Part shown: positions 41,777 through 53,526 of the stretch, in pieces | Layout: every line of letters starts with the position of its first letter | Numbering within the stretch: position 1 is the stretch's first letter | Assembly: GCA_038030265.1 (NCBI GenBank) | Contig: CM075941.1 | Coordinates: 434,001-498,000, forward strand | Direction: 5' to 3' | DNA length: 64,000 nt | From: Corythucha ciliata | Lineage: Eukaryota; Arthropoda; Insecta; Hemiptera; Tingidae | Notes under the pieces: generated by a model | The model's input: only the letters and a program-made list of their open reading frames with translations | What the model was told of the DNA's origin: nothing | Databases searched by the model: none | Position numbers and translations under genes: made by a program

Positions 41777-43918
41777 ATGAGTGGGGATCAAACACGTTGT
41801 ACGTGCGTTATACACTCACCGTTTCGGTCAAGAACATTAAATGAGAAAAAAGAAACTGTTTTGAGGGGCCGCCCAACCCCCGATCTCCTGAATTTGACTA
41901 AGAAAAAACAACTCAAAAATCGTTCGGAGAGTGTTTTACACTTTCAGAAGTCTATGTATACGAAATTCAAATGGCTTTCTGGTTGCGACGTCTACTCTCG
42001 CCTTTTTTGTTGGCCCTGCGTACTATTCGGTAGTAAACAATCCGTTTGGAATCGCGAAGGCTATGGTGACCTCAACAACCTTTTTAATGCCTGCCTCCGT
42101 CACGACGCATCGGAAGCACACTTGAACGCGTTCTTGACTCTGAATGAGTTCGGTAAAAATCGGATCGATACCCAACTCGACTCTCAGCTGAAGCTTCAAA
42201 ATTTGCGGCACAACGAGAAAGTAAAAAAAAATCGAGCAATCTTACGAAAGCTCATAGATGTGACTTGTTTGTTGGCAAAACAAGAACTTGCTTTTAGGGG
42301 GCATGACGAATCATCCGGCTCAGCGAACAGAGGTAATTACGTGGAATTCGTTCATTTCCTATCCAAGTACGACTCGCAGCTAGCCGAGCATTTGGAAAAG
42401 TCCACAGTTTTCTCCGGCCTATCGAATGACATTCAAAACGATCTTATTGAAGCGATAAAATGTGTGTTAATTGGCCGGGTAGAATCGGAAATAGAATTCG
42501 CGAAGTTTGTCTCAGTGTGTGTGGACGAGACGTCGGACTGTACAGGCACGTCACAGCTAACTACAATTTTGCGCTATGTCGATCCCCAGGGAGTGGTCCA
42601 AGAGAGATTTATAGGGTTTAGTGACGTGAGTGCGGATCGGAATGCCAAAGCGTTAGCGGCCCACGTCATCAATATTGTAGAAACTTTCAAATGCGAAAAA
42701 AAAATTGTTTGCCAGACTTATGACGGGGCCACAGTGATGTCGGGACACCTGGGGGGTACCCAAAAACTAGTTAAGGACCGCTTTCCTTCTGCGATTTTTA
42801 TCCATTGCTTTGGTCATAAGTTGAATTTGGTTCTAACAGATTCTGTCAAGTTCATTCCAGAGTGTAAAGTTTTTTTCGCCACTCTAGGTGGATTGTCGTC
42901 GTTTTTTTCCCATTCTTCGGCTCGAATCAACCTGCTCGACACTATTGTCAACAGGAGACTTCCACGAGTAGCTCCGACCCGATGGAACTTTCATGATAGA
43001 CTCGTTCATACGGTTCGTGAAAATCGCGAAAATTTGGTAGAGCTATTTAATAGTATCTTGGAAAATCCAAGTAAGTGGGACGACGATGTTGTTTGTAAAT
43101 CCCAGGGGTTTGTGTCTTTCCTACAATCTTTTAACACAGCCTTCTTGCTATTACTTTTCGAAAAAATTTACAATTCGACCGGCCATCTTTTTAATATTTT
43201 TCAAAAAAAAACCATGGACGTAACCTATTGTATGAATGAAGTTGATGCTTGTAGGAATACATTGCAAGAATTGAGGGACACTGGCTTTGATGTTTTGTTG
43301 GGGAAAACTACAGAACTTGTTGGTGAGCCGCAGGCTTCTCGGAAGTGTCCTGACCCTACTTCAAAAATCAAACAGCTGTTCTTTGAGATAATTGATGTGA
43401 CGATTTCTAATTTAAATTCTCGGTTTTCTGGTATGAATTATTTAAAATTTATAGAATTGCTAGATGGAGACAAATTTCCGTCGTATAAGATAAAGTTTCC
43501 CGATTCGTCGTTCAAAATCCTATTTGATATTTACCCAATGTTTAATAGCCAGAAATTAAGAACAGAGCTGTCCACCATTTATTCCCATCCTTCTTTTCAA
43601 AATTTAAAAATTGACGCTCTCTATTCAAAAATTTTGGAAGATGGCTTAGAAGAAGTTCTTCCTGAAATTTTTAAATTATCCTTATTAATTTTAACTTTGC
43701 CGGTTTCGATAGCTTCAGCTGAGAGATCATTTTCGGCTTTGAAAAGAATTAAGTCATACAAAAGGAGCACAATGGGCCAATCCCGTTTAAACTCCTTAGG
43801 TATAATTTCAATAGAAAAAGAATTGCTTTCCAAGCTTTTGACAGTGGAAGATTTCTTTGACAAAGTGACTGAACAGTTTCTTAAGAAAAACAGAAGAATG
43901 GAGTTCGTTTTTAAGTGA
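41777..43918 (+). CDS. hAT transposase with TTF-type zinc finger (ZMYM1-like)
   Basis: 713 residues from ATG at 41,777; an upstream GTG at 41,753 is in frame but unlikely in a eukaryote. Order: TTF-type zinc finger (YSRLFCWPCVLFG...CLRHDASEAHLNA, about residues 70-115), a DUF4371-like region (LAKQELAFRGHDE), then an RNase H-fold catalytic domain with Asp in CVDETSDCTG and Asp in TYDGATVMSG, the CFGHKLNLVL block, and a C-terminal hATC dimerisation region (SIASAERSFSALKRIKSYKR...RLNSLGIISIE) carrying the final Glu. Length and domains match full hAT transposases of the ZMYM1-like group. No stop or frameshift is seen, so it may still be active. Confidence 0.93.
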   Translation: MSGDQTRCTCVIHSPFRSRTLNEKKETVLRGRPTPDLLNLTKKKQLKNRSESVLHFQKSMYTKFKWLSGCDVYSRLFCWPCVLFGSKQSVWNREGYGDLNNLFNACLRHDASEAHLNAFLTLNEFGKNRIDTQLDSQLKLQNLRHNEKVKKNRAILRKLIDVTCLLAKQELAFRGHDESSGSANRGNYVEFVHFLSKYDSQLAEHLEKSTVFSGLSNDIQNDLIEAIKCVLIGRVESEIEFAKFVSVCVDETSDCTGTSQLTTILRYVDPQGVVQERFIGFSDVSADRNAKALAAHVINIVETFKCEKKIVCQTYDGATVMSGHLGGTQKLVKDRFPSAIFIHCFGHKLNLVLTDSVKFIPECKVFFATLGGLSSFFSHSSARINLLDTIVNRRLPRVAPTRWNFHDRLVHTVRENRENLVELFNSILENPSKWDDDVVCKSQGFVSFLQSFNTAFLLLLFEKIYNSTGHLFNIFQKKTMDVTYCMNEVDACRNTLQELRDTGFDVLLGKTTELVGEPQASRKCPDPTSKIKQLFFEIIDVTISNLNSRFSGMNYLKFIELLDGDKFPSYKIKFPDSSFKILFDIYPMFNSQKLRTELSTIYSHPSFQNLKIDALYSKILEDGLEEVLPEIFKLSLLILTLPVSIASAERSFSALKRIKSYKRSTMGQSRLNSLGIISIEKELLSKLLTVEDFFDKVTEQFLKKNRRMEFVFK

Positions 43919-44912
43919 AATATGTGTTTAAATAATGTTATGTTTATTGTATATGTATTTTATTATTCAGAGTTTATTTTTTTCTTTTGGTGTCGACGGT
44001 TATTTCGATTTTCTGGTTTCAATATTCTTTCGTTATCGCAGTATTCTTTTTATCGCATATTCAATTTTACACCCAATTCTTTAATTCACAAATCTCTTTA
44101 ATGCATTCAATTCTTGTGTGTTATTGTAGGCATTGCTTGAGTTTTCTATCCTTTGTTGAGGTGCGTCAAAAAATTGTCGGTTTCTGTTGCGCGTCAACTA
44201 CATTGTTCGATAACATGTCCTCTGAAATATCAATAACTCCGGCGGTTCTTCGCACTGATTAAATTTTAAATCTCGCAATTTACCCATTTTTACAATCCAT
44301 GTTAATTTAAAAATATTATGCTGTTTTTAATTTATGTTGCATTGCATTGTTGATTATATTTTTGACTGGAAATTATTTCCAAGCAAAACTTTAAAAATGG
44401 AAGCAATATCGTCAACGTTCTCCATACCCCCTCCTCCCACCTATGCCACTCTAGTCTATTCAGAGGGGGTTTTCGGACTGGTCCGCAATAAAAACTTCCC
44501 GAGTTGCACTTGCCCTACCATTTTACCCACGCCACGCCACTGGGTCCGAGTCCTTCAGTTTGTGAATGCCGTCCTTAGGTTTGCGTATCCGCATTAGGTC
44601 TTTCCGAGTCCGACCCTAAGCGCATGGCGTATGAGCCGGTGACGGCTTAAGCGCTTCGGCTCGGCTATTCCGGGTGCGGGCCCCCTGCATAATAATAATA
44701 ATACCACCTTCGAGCTGCAAAGAAAACTCTCGGTTTTATTTTTCCTCTTGATCAGCTGGTTACCTTTTTTTACTCTTCCAAGCGTCTCCGTCTTCTTTTC
44801 CCTCTTTTCCTCCCTCCTCTCTGTCACCACAAAATAGACAGGCTTCACCCTGGTCGCGCGCGGTCTAGCCATACATATCATATGTACCTCTTCGCTTATA
44901 GCGACACAAGTC

Positions 44913-46918
44913 ATGGACACGCACTCGGCACCAGCCATCTCCGTCCCCTCATCGGTCGCCCCTTCCAACGCGGCTTCTTTGGAGAAAAGTGATTCCCAAA
45001 GAGATCGTGAGTTTACGAGTATGCTTATTGAATTATACCGTGATCAACCAGTATTGCGGAAAGTGAAGGACAAAGATTACTTCAATCGGAATAAAAAAAT
45101 CGAAGCATGGGACAAAATAGTGAAAGCTTTGAGAACGTTGAAACCGGGCTACACAGTTGATGAACTCAAGAAAAAAGTAAATTCTCTGCGCAGTAATTTT
45201 AACAGAGAATGCAGGACAATTGAGGGCAAAAAAGTGTCCGGAGCGTCTGCCGATGACATCCCAGAGCCTTCGCTTTGGTACTGTAACGAAATTTTGTTCA
45301 TCAAAGATCAGCTTGAAATCGCAACAACTGACACATCAGAGGTAAGCAATAAATTTATATGTTTATTTCAGTGTTGTTTATTTAAATTTAACACTAATAA
45401 TAATTAATTAAGAATAACTAACACTAATACATTGTTTCATAACGGCTAACTGCACACTACTGTGACATTTTGAAGCATGTAGGTACTTAGGTACCTACTT
45501 TAACATAAATTTAGTTCAGGCATTCGTTTTGCCACGGAACTGCCCCAGAGGTGTTGAAGAATTTTCAAAATTCATCCCTTACTCTTTTTGCTTCAATTGA
45601 TGAGGTGTTAATTGTTCTGGTTCTTCGAAGTTCAGTCATCAGGGGAATTCCCTGCCGCCATGATCCTGGTTCCACAGTAGCCGATGAAGTAATTTCATTA
45701 TCAATGTCGTGAGATTGAAAGTACTTTCCAACGTTTGTTCTGCATAAGTAGTTGTGCAAGTGACAACATGCCATAACTATTTTCCGTACTTTTTGTGGTT
45801 CAAATTTAATTTCACCTTGAAAAATTTTGAACCTCTTTGTCAGTATTCCAAGCACGTTTTCCAAGCTCGGGACAATCTGTAATTAAAAACCCTTTTTTCG
45901 TCCGTCAAAACTGCCCTGTTATAGGGTTTCATGAAGTTGGGTAGTAGCTGGAAAGCTTCGTCACCAATGAAAACGTATGGACATTCACTATTACTTCCGG
46001 GTAAGACGCGAGAATCAGGGATGTTCAGCTGGTTACTGGTAAACTTGCGCCAGAATAACGTGTTCTTGAACACTCCACCATCGGATGCTCGCCCATTTGC
46101 TCCAACATCAATCATCATGAACTCATAGTTCGCATCGACAATAGCCATAAGCACATTACTAAAAGTACCTTTGTAGTTATAGTAATATGAACCCGAATGT
46201 GCTGGTTTCTGCATTAAGATGTGTTTACCATCCACACTCCCTATACAATTATGGAAGTTCCATCGGTTTTCAAAGTCTTGTGCCACCTGTTTCCAAGCAC
46301 CATCAGTTTTGGGAACCTGAAAATAAATAATTCACATTTTACATCTCTATAAAACTATTATTCTGGGATGCAATCATTTATTTCTTGTTAAATTGTTTTT
46401 TACAGCAACAGCTGTCTGTCGACGTGGAGTCTGCACCCACTCAGGAGCCCTCAACACGTAATAAGAAAAAAAAAACGACCCAAGACCCCGCTGACAAACT
46501 AGTAGGCCTGGCTACTGAGTACTTCAAGCGACCAGAATCAGAAGAGGACATTCTAGCCAGGGCATGGGCGATGAAGTTGAAACGAATGGCACCAAATCAA
46601 AAACGGCTCGCCGAAAAAATCATTACTGATGTGCTTTTTGATGCTGACATGGGCACTGTAACATGGGAAGGAGTCTGATTCGTTACCACTAATCGTCCAT
46701 GGTCACAAGCGCCACACACGTTGCCACCACAATTCACGAATAGTCCTTGGCACCAATACTTCTATGGTCCAGGGCCAGGCACTTCATTCGTTTCACCTTC
46801 AACTGGGTGCCCCTCTCCCTCTTCATCTGAGGGGTCGCATGGACAAGTTTTGAATACATCGGCGGACAACATGGGCATGACTGCTGGCGATTATCTACAA
46901 TCATTCTCTTCCTTGTAA
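44913..46918 (+). pseudogene. Harbinger MADF accessory gene, copy 2, nonsense mutation
   Basis: Exons 44,913-45,341 and 46,406-46,918 match copy 1, with one base change in exon 1 (Trp to Arg after DQPVL). In exon 2 a CGA codon is TGA at 46,676-46,678, a C-to-T change at a CpG. The product would stop after WEGV, keeping the MADF domain and BESS-like helix but losing about 80 C-terminal residues. It may still act if those residues are dispensable. Confidence 0.85.
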
Positions 46919-47895
46919 AATGTTGCCCCTGCAATTTTCCTCCACCTGTTCTCTGTTGTTGTTTGCTCTACGATTCATTTGGCTTATGATTAGTAACTCG
47001 GGTCCTACTTGTGTCATTTTTGTCGATTTGTACTTTGTCTCGCAATACTCTTTTGAATTTAATTAGGCTTCGGTTACTGTGAATGCGATTTCTGACGAGT
47101 TTGTCCCCTGTACGTATTTTGACGAGGAGTTCTCTCCCATAGTGACCACTTTCATTGAAAAGCAGACGTTTGTTTGTTTAAGTGAATTCGTCAGAGCTCG
47201 TCAGAACACATTTTCGTCAGAAATCGCATGCATAGTAACCCTAGCCTTAACCTCATGGTTTCACTACAAGTTATTATTACTTTCTACAGTTTATTAATAA
47301 ATACTTACTATTTCATTAGAACATGAGTTAATAGATAGGTACCTACCTGAATATTATCTTTCAGTGTCTCAATTATTGCTGTGCACGTTTCCATTATGAT
47401 GAGCTCGAGAGTTTGAGGAGCTATGGCACACATTAATTTTAGGTCCTCCAAATCCATGCCTGTAGCTAGGTACCTCAATGTGACTGATAATCTCTGGTTT
47501 GCAGGAATCGCTTCACGCATAACAGTGTCCTTTTTCTCAATTTTTGGTCGTATCAATTCCAACAGCATGTCAAAACATTCATCGTTCATTCTCAGGAAAT
47601 TCTTGTAATCCTCTGGTTCCGTCTCGCGCAGAAAGCAGAGAAGATTATCATGACTGAATCGGTTTCTCATTTTGTACCATTCTTTTGACCAACGCCTTTT
47701 CCTCATCTTCCTCGTCTTATTTGTCTTCAGTTGGAGGGCAGCCGCAGTCAACAAAAGCACAGACAAATCCTGGTTTGAACTCATTGCACTCAGGACAACA
47801 CCACGATTGAGACTGGGACTGGGAAGGGTTTTGTTCAAACAACTGAAGAAATGATTGAAGCTCACTTCAATCTGTTTGTTCAATCTTTTGATCAA
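45565..47895 (-). pseudogene. PIF/Harbinger transposase, frameshifted, copy 2
   Basis: Exon 1 is 47,895-47,347 and exon 2 is 46,316-45,565. Exon 1 has the same protein as copy 1. The frameshift after FNYRLSRA is identical, so the gene was dead before the copies separated. Two residue differences from copy 1 fall in the final segment (QSHDIDNE instead of QSQDIDND). Confidence 0.85.
47066..47246. mobile_element. Tourist-like MITE in the transposase intron, copy 2
   Basis: Equivalent of 2,918-3,098, also flanked by TTA. Its presence in both copies places its insertion before the duplication. Confidence 0.75.
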
Positions 47896-48009
47896 TCAGA
47901 TTGACCGACTAGGGGCTCCTGCAACGGACAGGAGGGGGGGATGAGGAACCATATGGTTCAAATCATCGATGAAAGTCGCGAGCCGGTCGCGAGGTATCGA
48001 AGATCACAT

Positions 48010-48134
48010 CGCAGTGAAGGTGCTTCACTATGAACGGTCCCATACAATTATTGATGTTTGTTCCTCATCGATGTTTCATCGGGGCATCGCTCATCGAGGT
48101 ATCGCAGTGAAGGTGATTCACTATGAACGCACCC
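48010..48134. repeat. Harbinger right-end subterminal repeats, copy 2
   Basis: Equivalent of 3,862-3,988, with the same paired GTGAAGGTG.TTCACTATGAACG motifs, ending CGCACCC before TTA. Confidence 0.5.
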
Positions 48135-48145
48135 TTAGGATCACA

Positions 48146-48543
48146 TTTGAAGTAATCAGGTGGTTTAGCTATTCTTCCAAATCTCGTTTTATACCCTTGC
48201 TTAGGTATTGAACTTGAACCAGGCGACCAATAGGGAGTTCCCGGATAGGTGACGTCTGGAATTGGATTATGAACTTCAGGCGATGCACGGTTACTTCCCG
48301 GGCACGAGACGGCTGTGGCTAGAACAGGATTGTGAACTTCTCCCTCGCTGCCTTGATTTTTGTCCTTATCAGTCATCGATATGGATGAATCGGGCAGTGG
48401 TCCACTGGTCGGAACAAGAAACTTCCTATTACACCGGATGTTCTGGAAACCGCAGTCTACGACGTAATCTCGCCCAGTTTGGCCGAAGTCTATCACGGTA
48501 CCATTTTTTTTTTTGTCAGTAACCCAAACACGTTCCCCTCTGT
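48146..48543 (-). pseudogene. Ty3/gypsy pol C-terminal tail, copy 2
   Basis: Same as copy 1 (RGERVWVTD ... TRFGRIAKPPDYF). The A-tract at the frameshift differs in length by one base from copy 1, consistent with slippage. Confidence 0.65.
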
Positions 48544-48857
48544 TTAGACATCTTAACGGGCGGGCTCTATGTCTCCTGTCGAAATTTATTTTCGTCTTGC
48601 TGTGAGCTTGAAATCTTCTGTATTTGTCAATATCAGGCCAGCAGGGGCGTAGTTTTTCTAGGGTGATAGGTATGCTGGTCCGAATTCTTCAACCGAACAA
48701 TAATTCAGCTGGGCTGTACCGGATTTGAGGCTCGGTTCGTGCCTTAATTTGCTTGGTTGACGACGGGCAACGAAAAACCAGAGGGAAAAAAGTACGAAGT
48801 AGTGCGGCGAAGAAATTAGGCAAAAACTCACGAACGAATTAAAACGACCCCTCCAAG

Positions 48858-48892
<35 letters not shown>

Positions 48893-49097
48893 GATATGAA
48901 ACACACTCGAGGAACTTTGTACAATTTGTTAACTTGAAACAACGAAAGAAAAAATAAGACTCTGCATTTTGCGAAAAACAGTTCCAGATCATGAGTTGCT
49001 ATCAGACAAAACGTGTGTGAGAAAGAGAGAGAGAGCAAAAAGGCGCGCTCGGTAACGCCACACGCCAATGTGGAGGCTTCCGGTTGGCGCCTTCAGT

Positions 49098-50291
49098 CTA
49101 AGACGAACATTCTCCCCTGGCTGAAGCCACCGGTTCAGAAGATGAGACGTTGGATGGTTGAGCCAATTTAATGGTCGGTCGTTTGTAGATTTTGTGACTG
49201 ATTTTCCCGTTGACGTGGTGCGGAACCTTGACGTTTGCGACTCTTTTCCAGGGAAAACTTCAGTTATCCGCCCAACTTTCCATAGCATCGAAGGGGCGTC
49301 ATCGTGAATTAGGACGAGAGTACCAGGAGTGAGTGACGCACCTGCACGAGTCGATTTTGTGCGCTGTTGTAAAGTGTGCAGGTACTCTTGGCTCCATCTC
49401 CATCAAAAATGTTGCTGTATGTGTTGAACAAGTTGCCAACGTTTCAAAATCCCAGGATTCTTCGTCTCAACGTTTTCATGAGGAATGGACATTAGGGGTC
49501 CCATAATCAAGAAGTGCCCCGGAGTTAATACGGATGCGTCTTTGGGATCTTCACTGATGGGACATAACGGGCTTAACCAATACTTTGACAAACTCTTCGT
49601 AGGTCAAAGACATGTTCTTCACGACTCTGGTTAGGTGGATTTTCACGGATTTGACGAGAGCCTCATGAAGTCCACCGAAATGTGGCGACAAAGGAGGTTG
49701 GAAATGCCACTGGATTCCTCGAGACGAGAGCGAATACTAACTGTCATCAGAAGACATCATTTCTGAGTGGAATCGACGAATCTCACGGCTGGCTCCGACG
49801 AGATTGGTGCCGTTGTCCGAATATATATCTGTGGGGCAACCACGACGAGAAACAAATCGGTCCAGGGCTGCTAAAAATGAAGAGGTGGTCAGAGCCGAAA
49901 CCTCTTCCAGATGTGCTGCTTTCACCGCAGTACAGACGAAACAAACAATTTAGATCTTTCTCAGGGGACACGACTTTCTCAAGGGGCACGACTTGATCAA
50001 AAACGGGCCGGCTAAGTCGACTGACGATTTAAGAAACGGCCTGGCTTGGTTGACTCTAAAAGATGGCATGTCACCCATGAGAGGTGCTACGAATTTTGGG
50101 CGGGCTCTGAAACAAGTCAAAACATTTGAAAATAACAGAGCGAACAGCTCTGCATCCCGACAGTATCGCTCAGTAGCGCTCCAGTGACCGAATCGCACAT
50201 GATATACGGTTACCAGAAGGTCGACGAATTTTGACTTTGATGGGAGAACGATAGGGTGTTTAGAGTTCTCGTTCATACTTGATTCTTTCAA
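49098..50291 (-). pseudogene. BEL/Pao integrase and C-terminal domain, copy 2
   Basis: Corresponds to 4,964-6,156. At 49,737-49,925 this copy reads AAHLEEVSALTTSSFLAALDRFVSRRG continuously through to YSDNGTNLVGA, where copy 1 has a 1-bp frameshift. The other breaks, including the CPLRKSCPLRK duplication, are shared. The stop is at 49,098-49,100. Confidence 0.85.
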
Positions 50292-50715
50292 TCGACCTCC
50301 GACTCGAAATACTCCCTCTTCGTCTAGAAAGGGGGAAATGCGAACTAGAGGGCCTTTCGATAACTAATCCTGCCGAATTAACTTGATATCTTCGGCGAAA
50401 ACATGACTTTGTACAGTTTTGACCCAAAAGAGGAGAGATCTTTGGAGCTTCCGGGCACGAAGGGGTCCAACATACCTCATTTTAAAAAGGGTAATTGCTC
50501 GAAAAACAAACTGGCTGCGTAGATTGGGTCAACCCAGGCCAATGATGAGGCGGTCCTGAAATGAACTTGGGACCCGTCCACCACAGATTAACGTTTACGA
50601 ATTCACCTAGATACATGCCTCGGGATGCACAATCTGCCGCATTGTCCTGTGATCGGACGTGTTTCCAACACGACGGTTGATTTTTTTCTTGGATGAACGA
50701 AACTCGGTTGGCTAA

Positions 50716-51001
50716 GGCCTATGACATACTGGGCGATTTGCCGCGGCGGTTTCCCGCAAACAGTGGAGTTTCGATGAGAGATGACATACTGAAGAAACCG
50801 CGCCTAGCTGCGGTTTTTTGCCGCGCCGCGGTAATTTTTCTCCCGCGACATGCCAGCGGGTTTTTTCTTCCCGCGGCGGTCGAGCCGGTCATTCCTCTCT
50901 CTCTTCGCGGGAACCGCAACTAGGTGACATACTGAGCGGCGCGGAAAAAAAATCGCGCGCGGTTTCCCGCTCGCGGCAAACCGCCCAGTATGTCATAGGC
51001 C
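50716..51001. mobile_element. GC-rich 286-bp MITE, Harbinger type, copy 2 only
   Basis: Inverted ends GGCCTATGACATACTGGGCG and its inverse, with TAA on each side (50,713-50,715 and 51,002-51,004). Copy 1 has one TAA at the empty site (about 6,579). The interior repeats GACATACTGA and CGCGGC-type sequence. TAA target and ends suggest PIF/Harbinger mobilisation. It is inserted within the dead BEL pol. Confidence 0.9.
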
Positions 51002-51049
51002 TAAGAACGTTTGCCATCTGCTAGCAGGCGAGACTAGCCAGTGGAGGAC

Positions 51050-51240
51050 GAACTTTAAACCCAGCTCTTTTGAGAAGTTCGTCTATTTCAATTTTAAGCT
51101 TACGAGCTTGCAAAACATCTAGGCAGGATACGATCAGATCTTCGACGTAAAGTGACTTGAGCAGAGCTGCGCTGGCGAGAGGAAACGACGAGGGAGAAAT
51201 CGCATGGGATAGTTTCCCATTAAGCATCTCAAGTCCTTTC
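51050..51240 (-). pseudogene. BEL/Pao reverse transcriptase fragment after internal deletion, copy 2
   Basis: Reads ASAALLKSLYVEDLIVSC...LKRAGF, then stops matching. The sequence equivalent to about 6,628-7,300 of copy 1 (Pao segment and most of RNase H) is missing and the flanks are joined directly at about 51,050. The catalytic motif is YVED, as in copy 1, in an open frame here. Confidence 0.75.
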
Positions 51241-51244
51241 GACT

Positions 51245-51745
51245 TTGAGGTTTAGGCATCTCGAGGATAGATTTAATCTCATGATCCATGGGAAATATTT
51301 TCCAATCTTATAAAATGTGCCCTAAAAACGTAACGTTTCGCACATTGAATTCGCACTTGTCTTGATTCAAAGTCATGTTTACATCCCTAAGCCTTTCAAG
51401 AAGTTGATCAAGTATTTTATCATGCTCATCTTGGGTTCTTCCAAAAACTAAAAAATCGTACATTTGGTTGACAACCCTTCGAGACCTTCAATTATTTCTT
51501 CCATTCGTTTATGGCAGTGTTCTGGGGCACTGCAAATCCCGAAAGGAAGACGACGGTAGAAAAACCGACCGTATGGCTCGGTTGAGCGAAGCACTTTCCT
51601 CCTCTGGAGGCTCATGCCAAAACCCGTTGTTAGCATCTAACTTCGAAAGTATGGTAGCATCTTCCAGCTTGGCAAGAGTTTCGTCTACTGACGGCAGGAT
51701 TGTCCTTTCTCTCAACTTCAATTTCATTTTTACAGCTTCCTAAGT
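51245..51745 (-). pseudogene. Ty3/gypsy reverse transcriptase remnant, copy 2
   Basis: Same blocks as 7,445-7,985 (SVDETLAKLEDATILSKLDANNGFW, FYRRLPFGICSAPEH, MTLNQDKCEF). Two extra C bases at about 51,477 shift the frame just before the catalytic block. The Asp-to-Tyr change there is shared with copy 1. Confidence 0.85.
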
Positions 51746-52335
51746 CTCTCAGGAAGTGAGAAGTCCCAACGAAGTGAGAAGGTCGTCCCCCACCATTCAC
51801 GAGCTTTATTGGTCACTCGCGAATTTGACCCCTACAAAACCAAATTTTACAAGTTTTTCGCTTTTACAAGGACCGATTCCGCTGTTAGTTCCTTTAGAAA
51901 ATAGCAACTCACGGCAACTTCACAGATTTCACACCCTCAGAATCAAATGTTCCAAGGCATTGGCTCATTCTGAATTCTAAAGAGTAATTTCACGGGTCTG
52001 CCTCGTTTCAAATATATGATTTGGCAGTGTTGACCCATTTAAACCCAATTCCGCGGCGTTCGTGAATTCAAATAATAAATTTCATGGATTTAGCTCTTCC
52101 AAATCACAAATTTCGCAAATCTAGATCTCCTGTAGAAACCAATTTCATGCGTTTGACTCCTTCATCAATGAAATTTCGTAGGGTTGGAATGAGGTCCATT
52201 CTGCTGCTATATCAACAACAGAGAACGAGAATAATGTGAGAGGGAGAAAAGCCACCCTCAGAAAACGTTGCAACTGCGTGGTAGCCTCCAGTGGCCACAC
52301 ATGCCCCTCCTTTGATATGGCCGCTAGTAATAGTA

Positions 52336-52753
52336 AGGCTACTATATAACCCGAGTACGGAAACACGCGATAACCGCCATATTTGGTCCCTCCGGTCGGT
52401 ATCACTCGGGTCTTGATAAGTGATTTCTCTTCCACACGTCTCCTGATTGTCTCACTTCAGGGGCCTTTTTCCGAGTTGTCGGGAAAAACTCACGTGAGGT
52501 GGTTGCTATGGCGAGATAATACTATTTCTGATTAATCGTCCTTGGATACCGCTTGCGGGATTATTTCCCGACAACTCTAACTAGGCCCCCAGTTCTCAAA
52601 ACTCATACCATCTGATTTCTTTTTTTTTTAAACAGCTTCATTCTTCTTTTTCATTATTATTATTAAATGGAGTGACTTCACAAGCGATAAAAAGGCGGAG
52701 GGACCAAATATGGCGGTTATTGGGTGTTTCCGTACCTGGGTTCTAAAGATTCT
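52336..52753. mobile_element. 418-bp inverted-repeat element, copy 2 only
   Basis: Imperfect inverted ends of about 55 bp share GGTACGGAAACAC and ATAACCGCCATATTTGGTCC. CTAGTAATAGTA (12 bp) stands on both sides (52,324-52,335 and 52,754-52,765) and once in copy 1 (about 8,511-8,522). The long duplication and long ends suggest a Mutator-like or related element. No coding frame. Confidence 0.8.
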
Positions 52754-53526
52754 CTAGTAATAGTAGCTGTTGGTAATAGTTGAATTCCCCGGAAATCATG
52801 AAGTCCTAGTGAATTCTGATCGTTGAGGTCTTTGACCAGTCGGCATCTGGGAGTGTTGATTTCCTAGGCTGTCCCGTGGCGGTTCATTAAAAGTGTTCGG
52901 TGGTGCGTGTCCACTTGAGAGAAAGTATCCAAACTAAATTGGCGATTGTAGCTAAGGAAGACGCTGTCTGCCGGTCATAGAGAAACTAGTGATACCGATA
53001 GTGTAAGCGGTATGTTAAATTTTGGATTATTTTCACGTCTTTTTCATTCTTTTTTTGCCATTACAAATCGTGAAAAGTGTGTTCATTTATTAATCACGCT
53101 AAGGTCGACTAATAGGGCTCGGTATTACATTAGTGCGAGTTGTTAATAAGGGGGTCACTGGTTACTCAAGAATATGATGGAAATGCACTTCACGCGAGCG
53201 TACGCGGACGGGGGAGTCCGACCTACGGGAACCGCTCAACAACAGAGTCAACGGAGCCACAGCGAACGGCCGGAGACCGGCGATCAGCAATTGGATGGCG
53301 TCGGGGCACAACAGAGAAAAGACCGGTGCTCGCTCGTTTTCTCATGTTGCCCCCTGAAACGTCCCTTCTTCCTCACGGTTTTATCCTTTGCTAGCGCAAA
53401 GAATCTTGAAAACCCAGCCAGATTAAGTGAGATGTGAAGTTATTTACGAGCTCTTCAAGTTCAAACAACAATACAAACTGAGTTATCAATACTTCTTACA
53501 CTATCAGCAATGCCTGTGAAACTAAG

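Larger units (their letters stand above)
40949..44542 (+). mobile_element. Complete hAT transposon
   Basis: 3,594 bp with 14-bp perfect inverted ends (CAGTGGCGTGGCGT), then a second shared block (AGGGCAAGTG) inside each end. It is flanked by an exact 8-bp duplication GGTCCGAG (40,941-40,948 and 44,543-44,550). Copy 1 shows the same site once, at 395-402. It encodes an apparently intact transposase. End sequence, 8-bp duplication and transposase agree on hAT. Confidence 0.97.
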
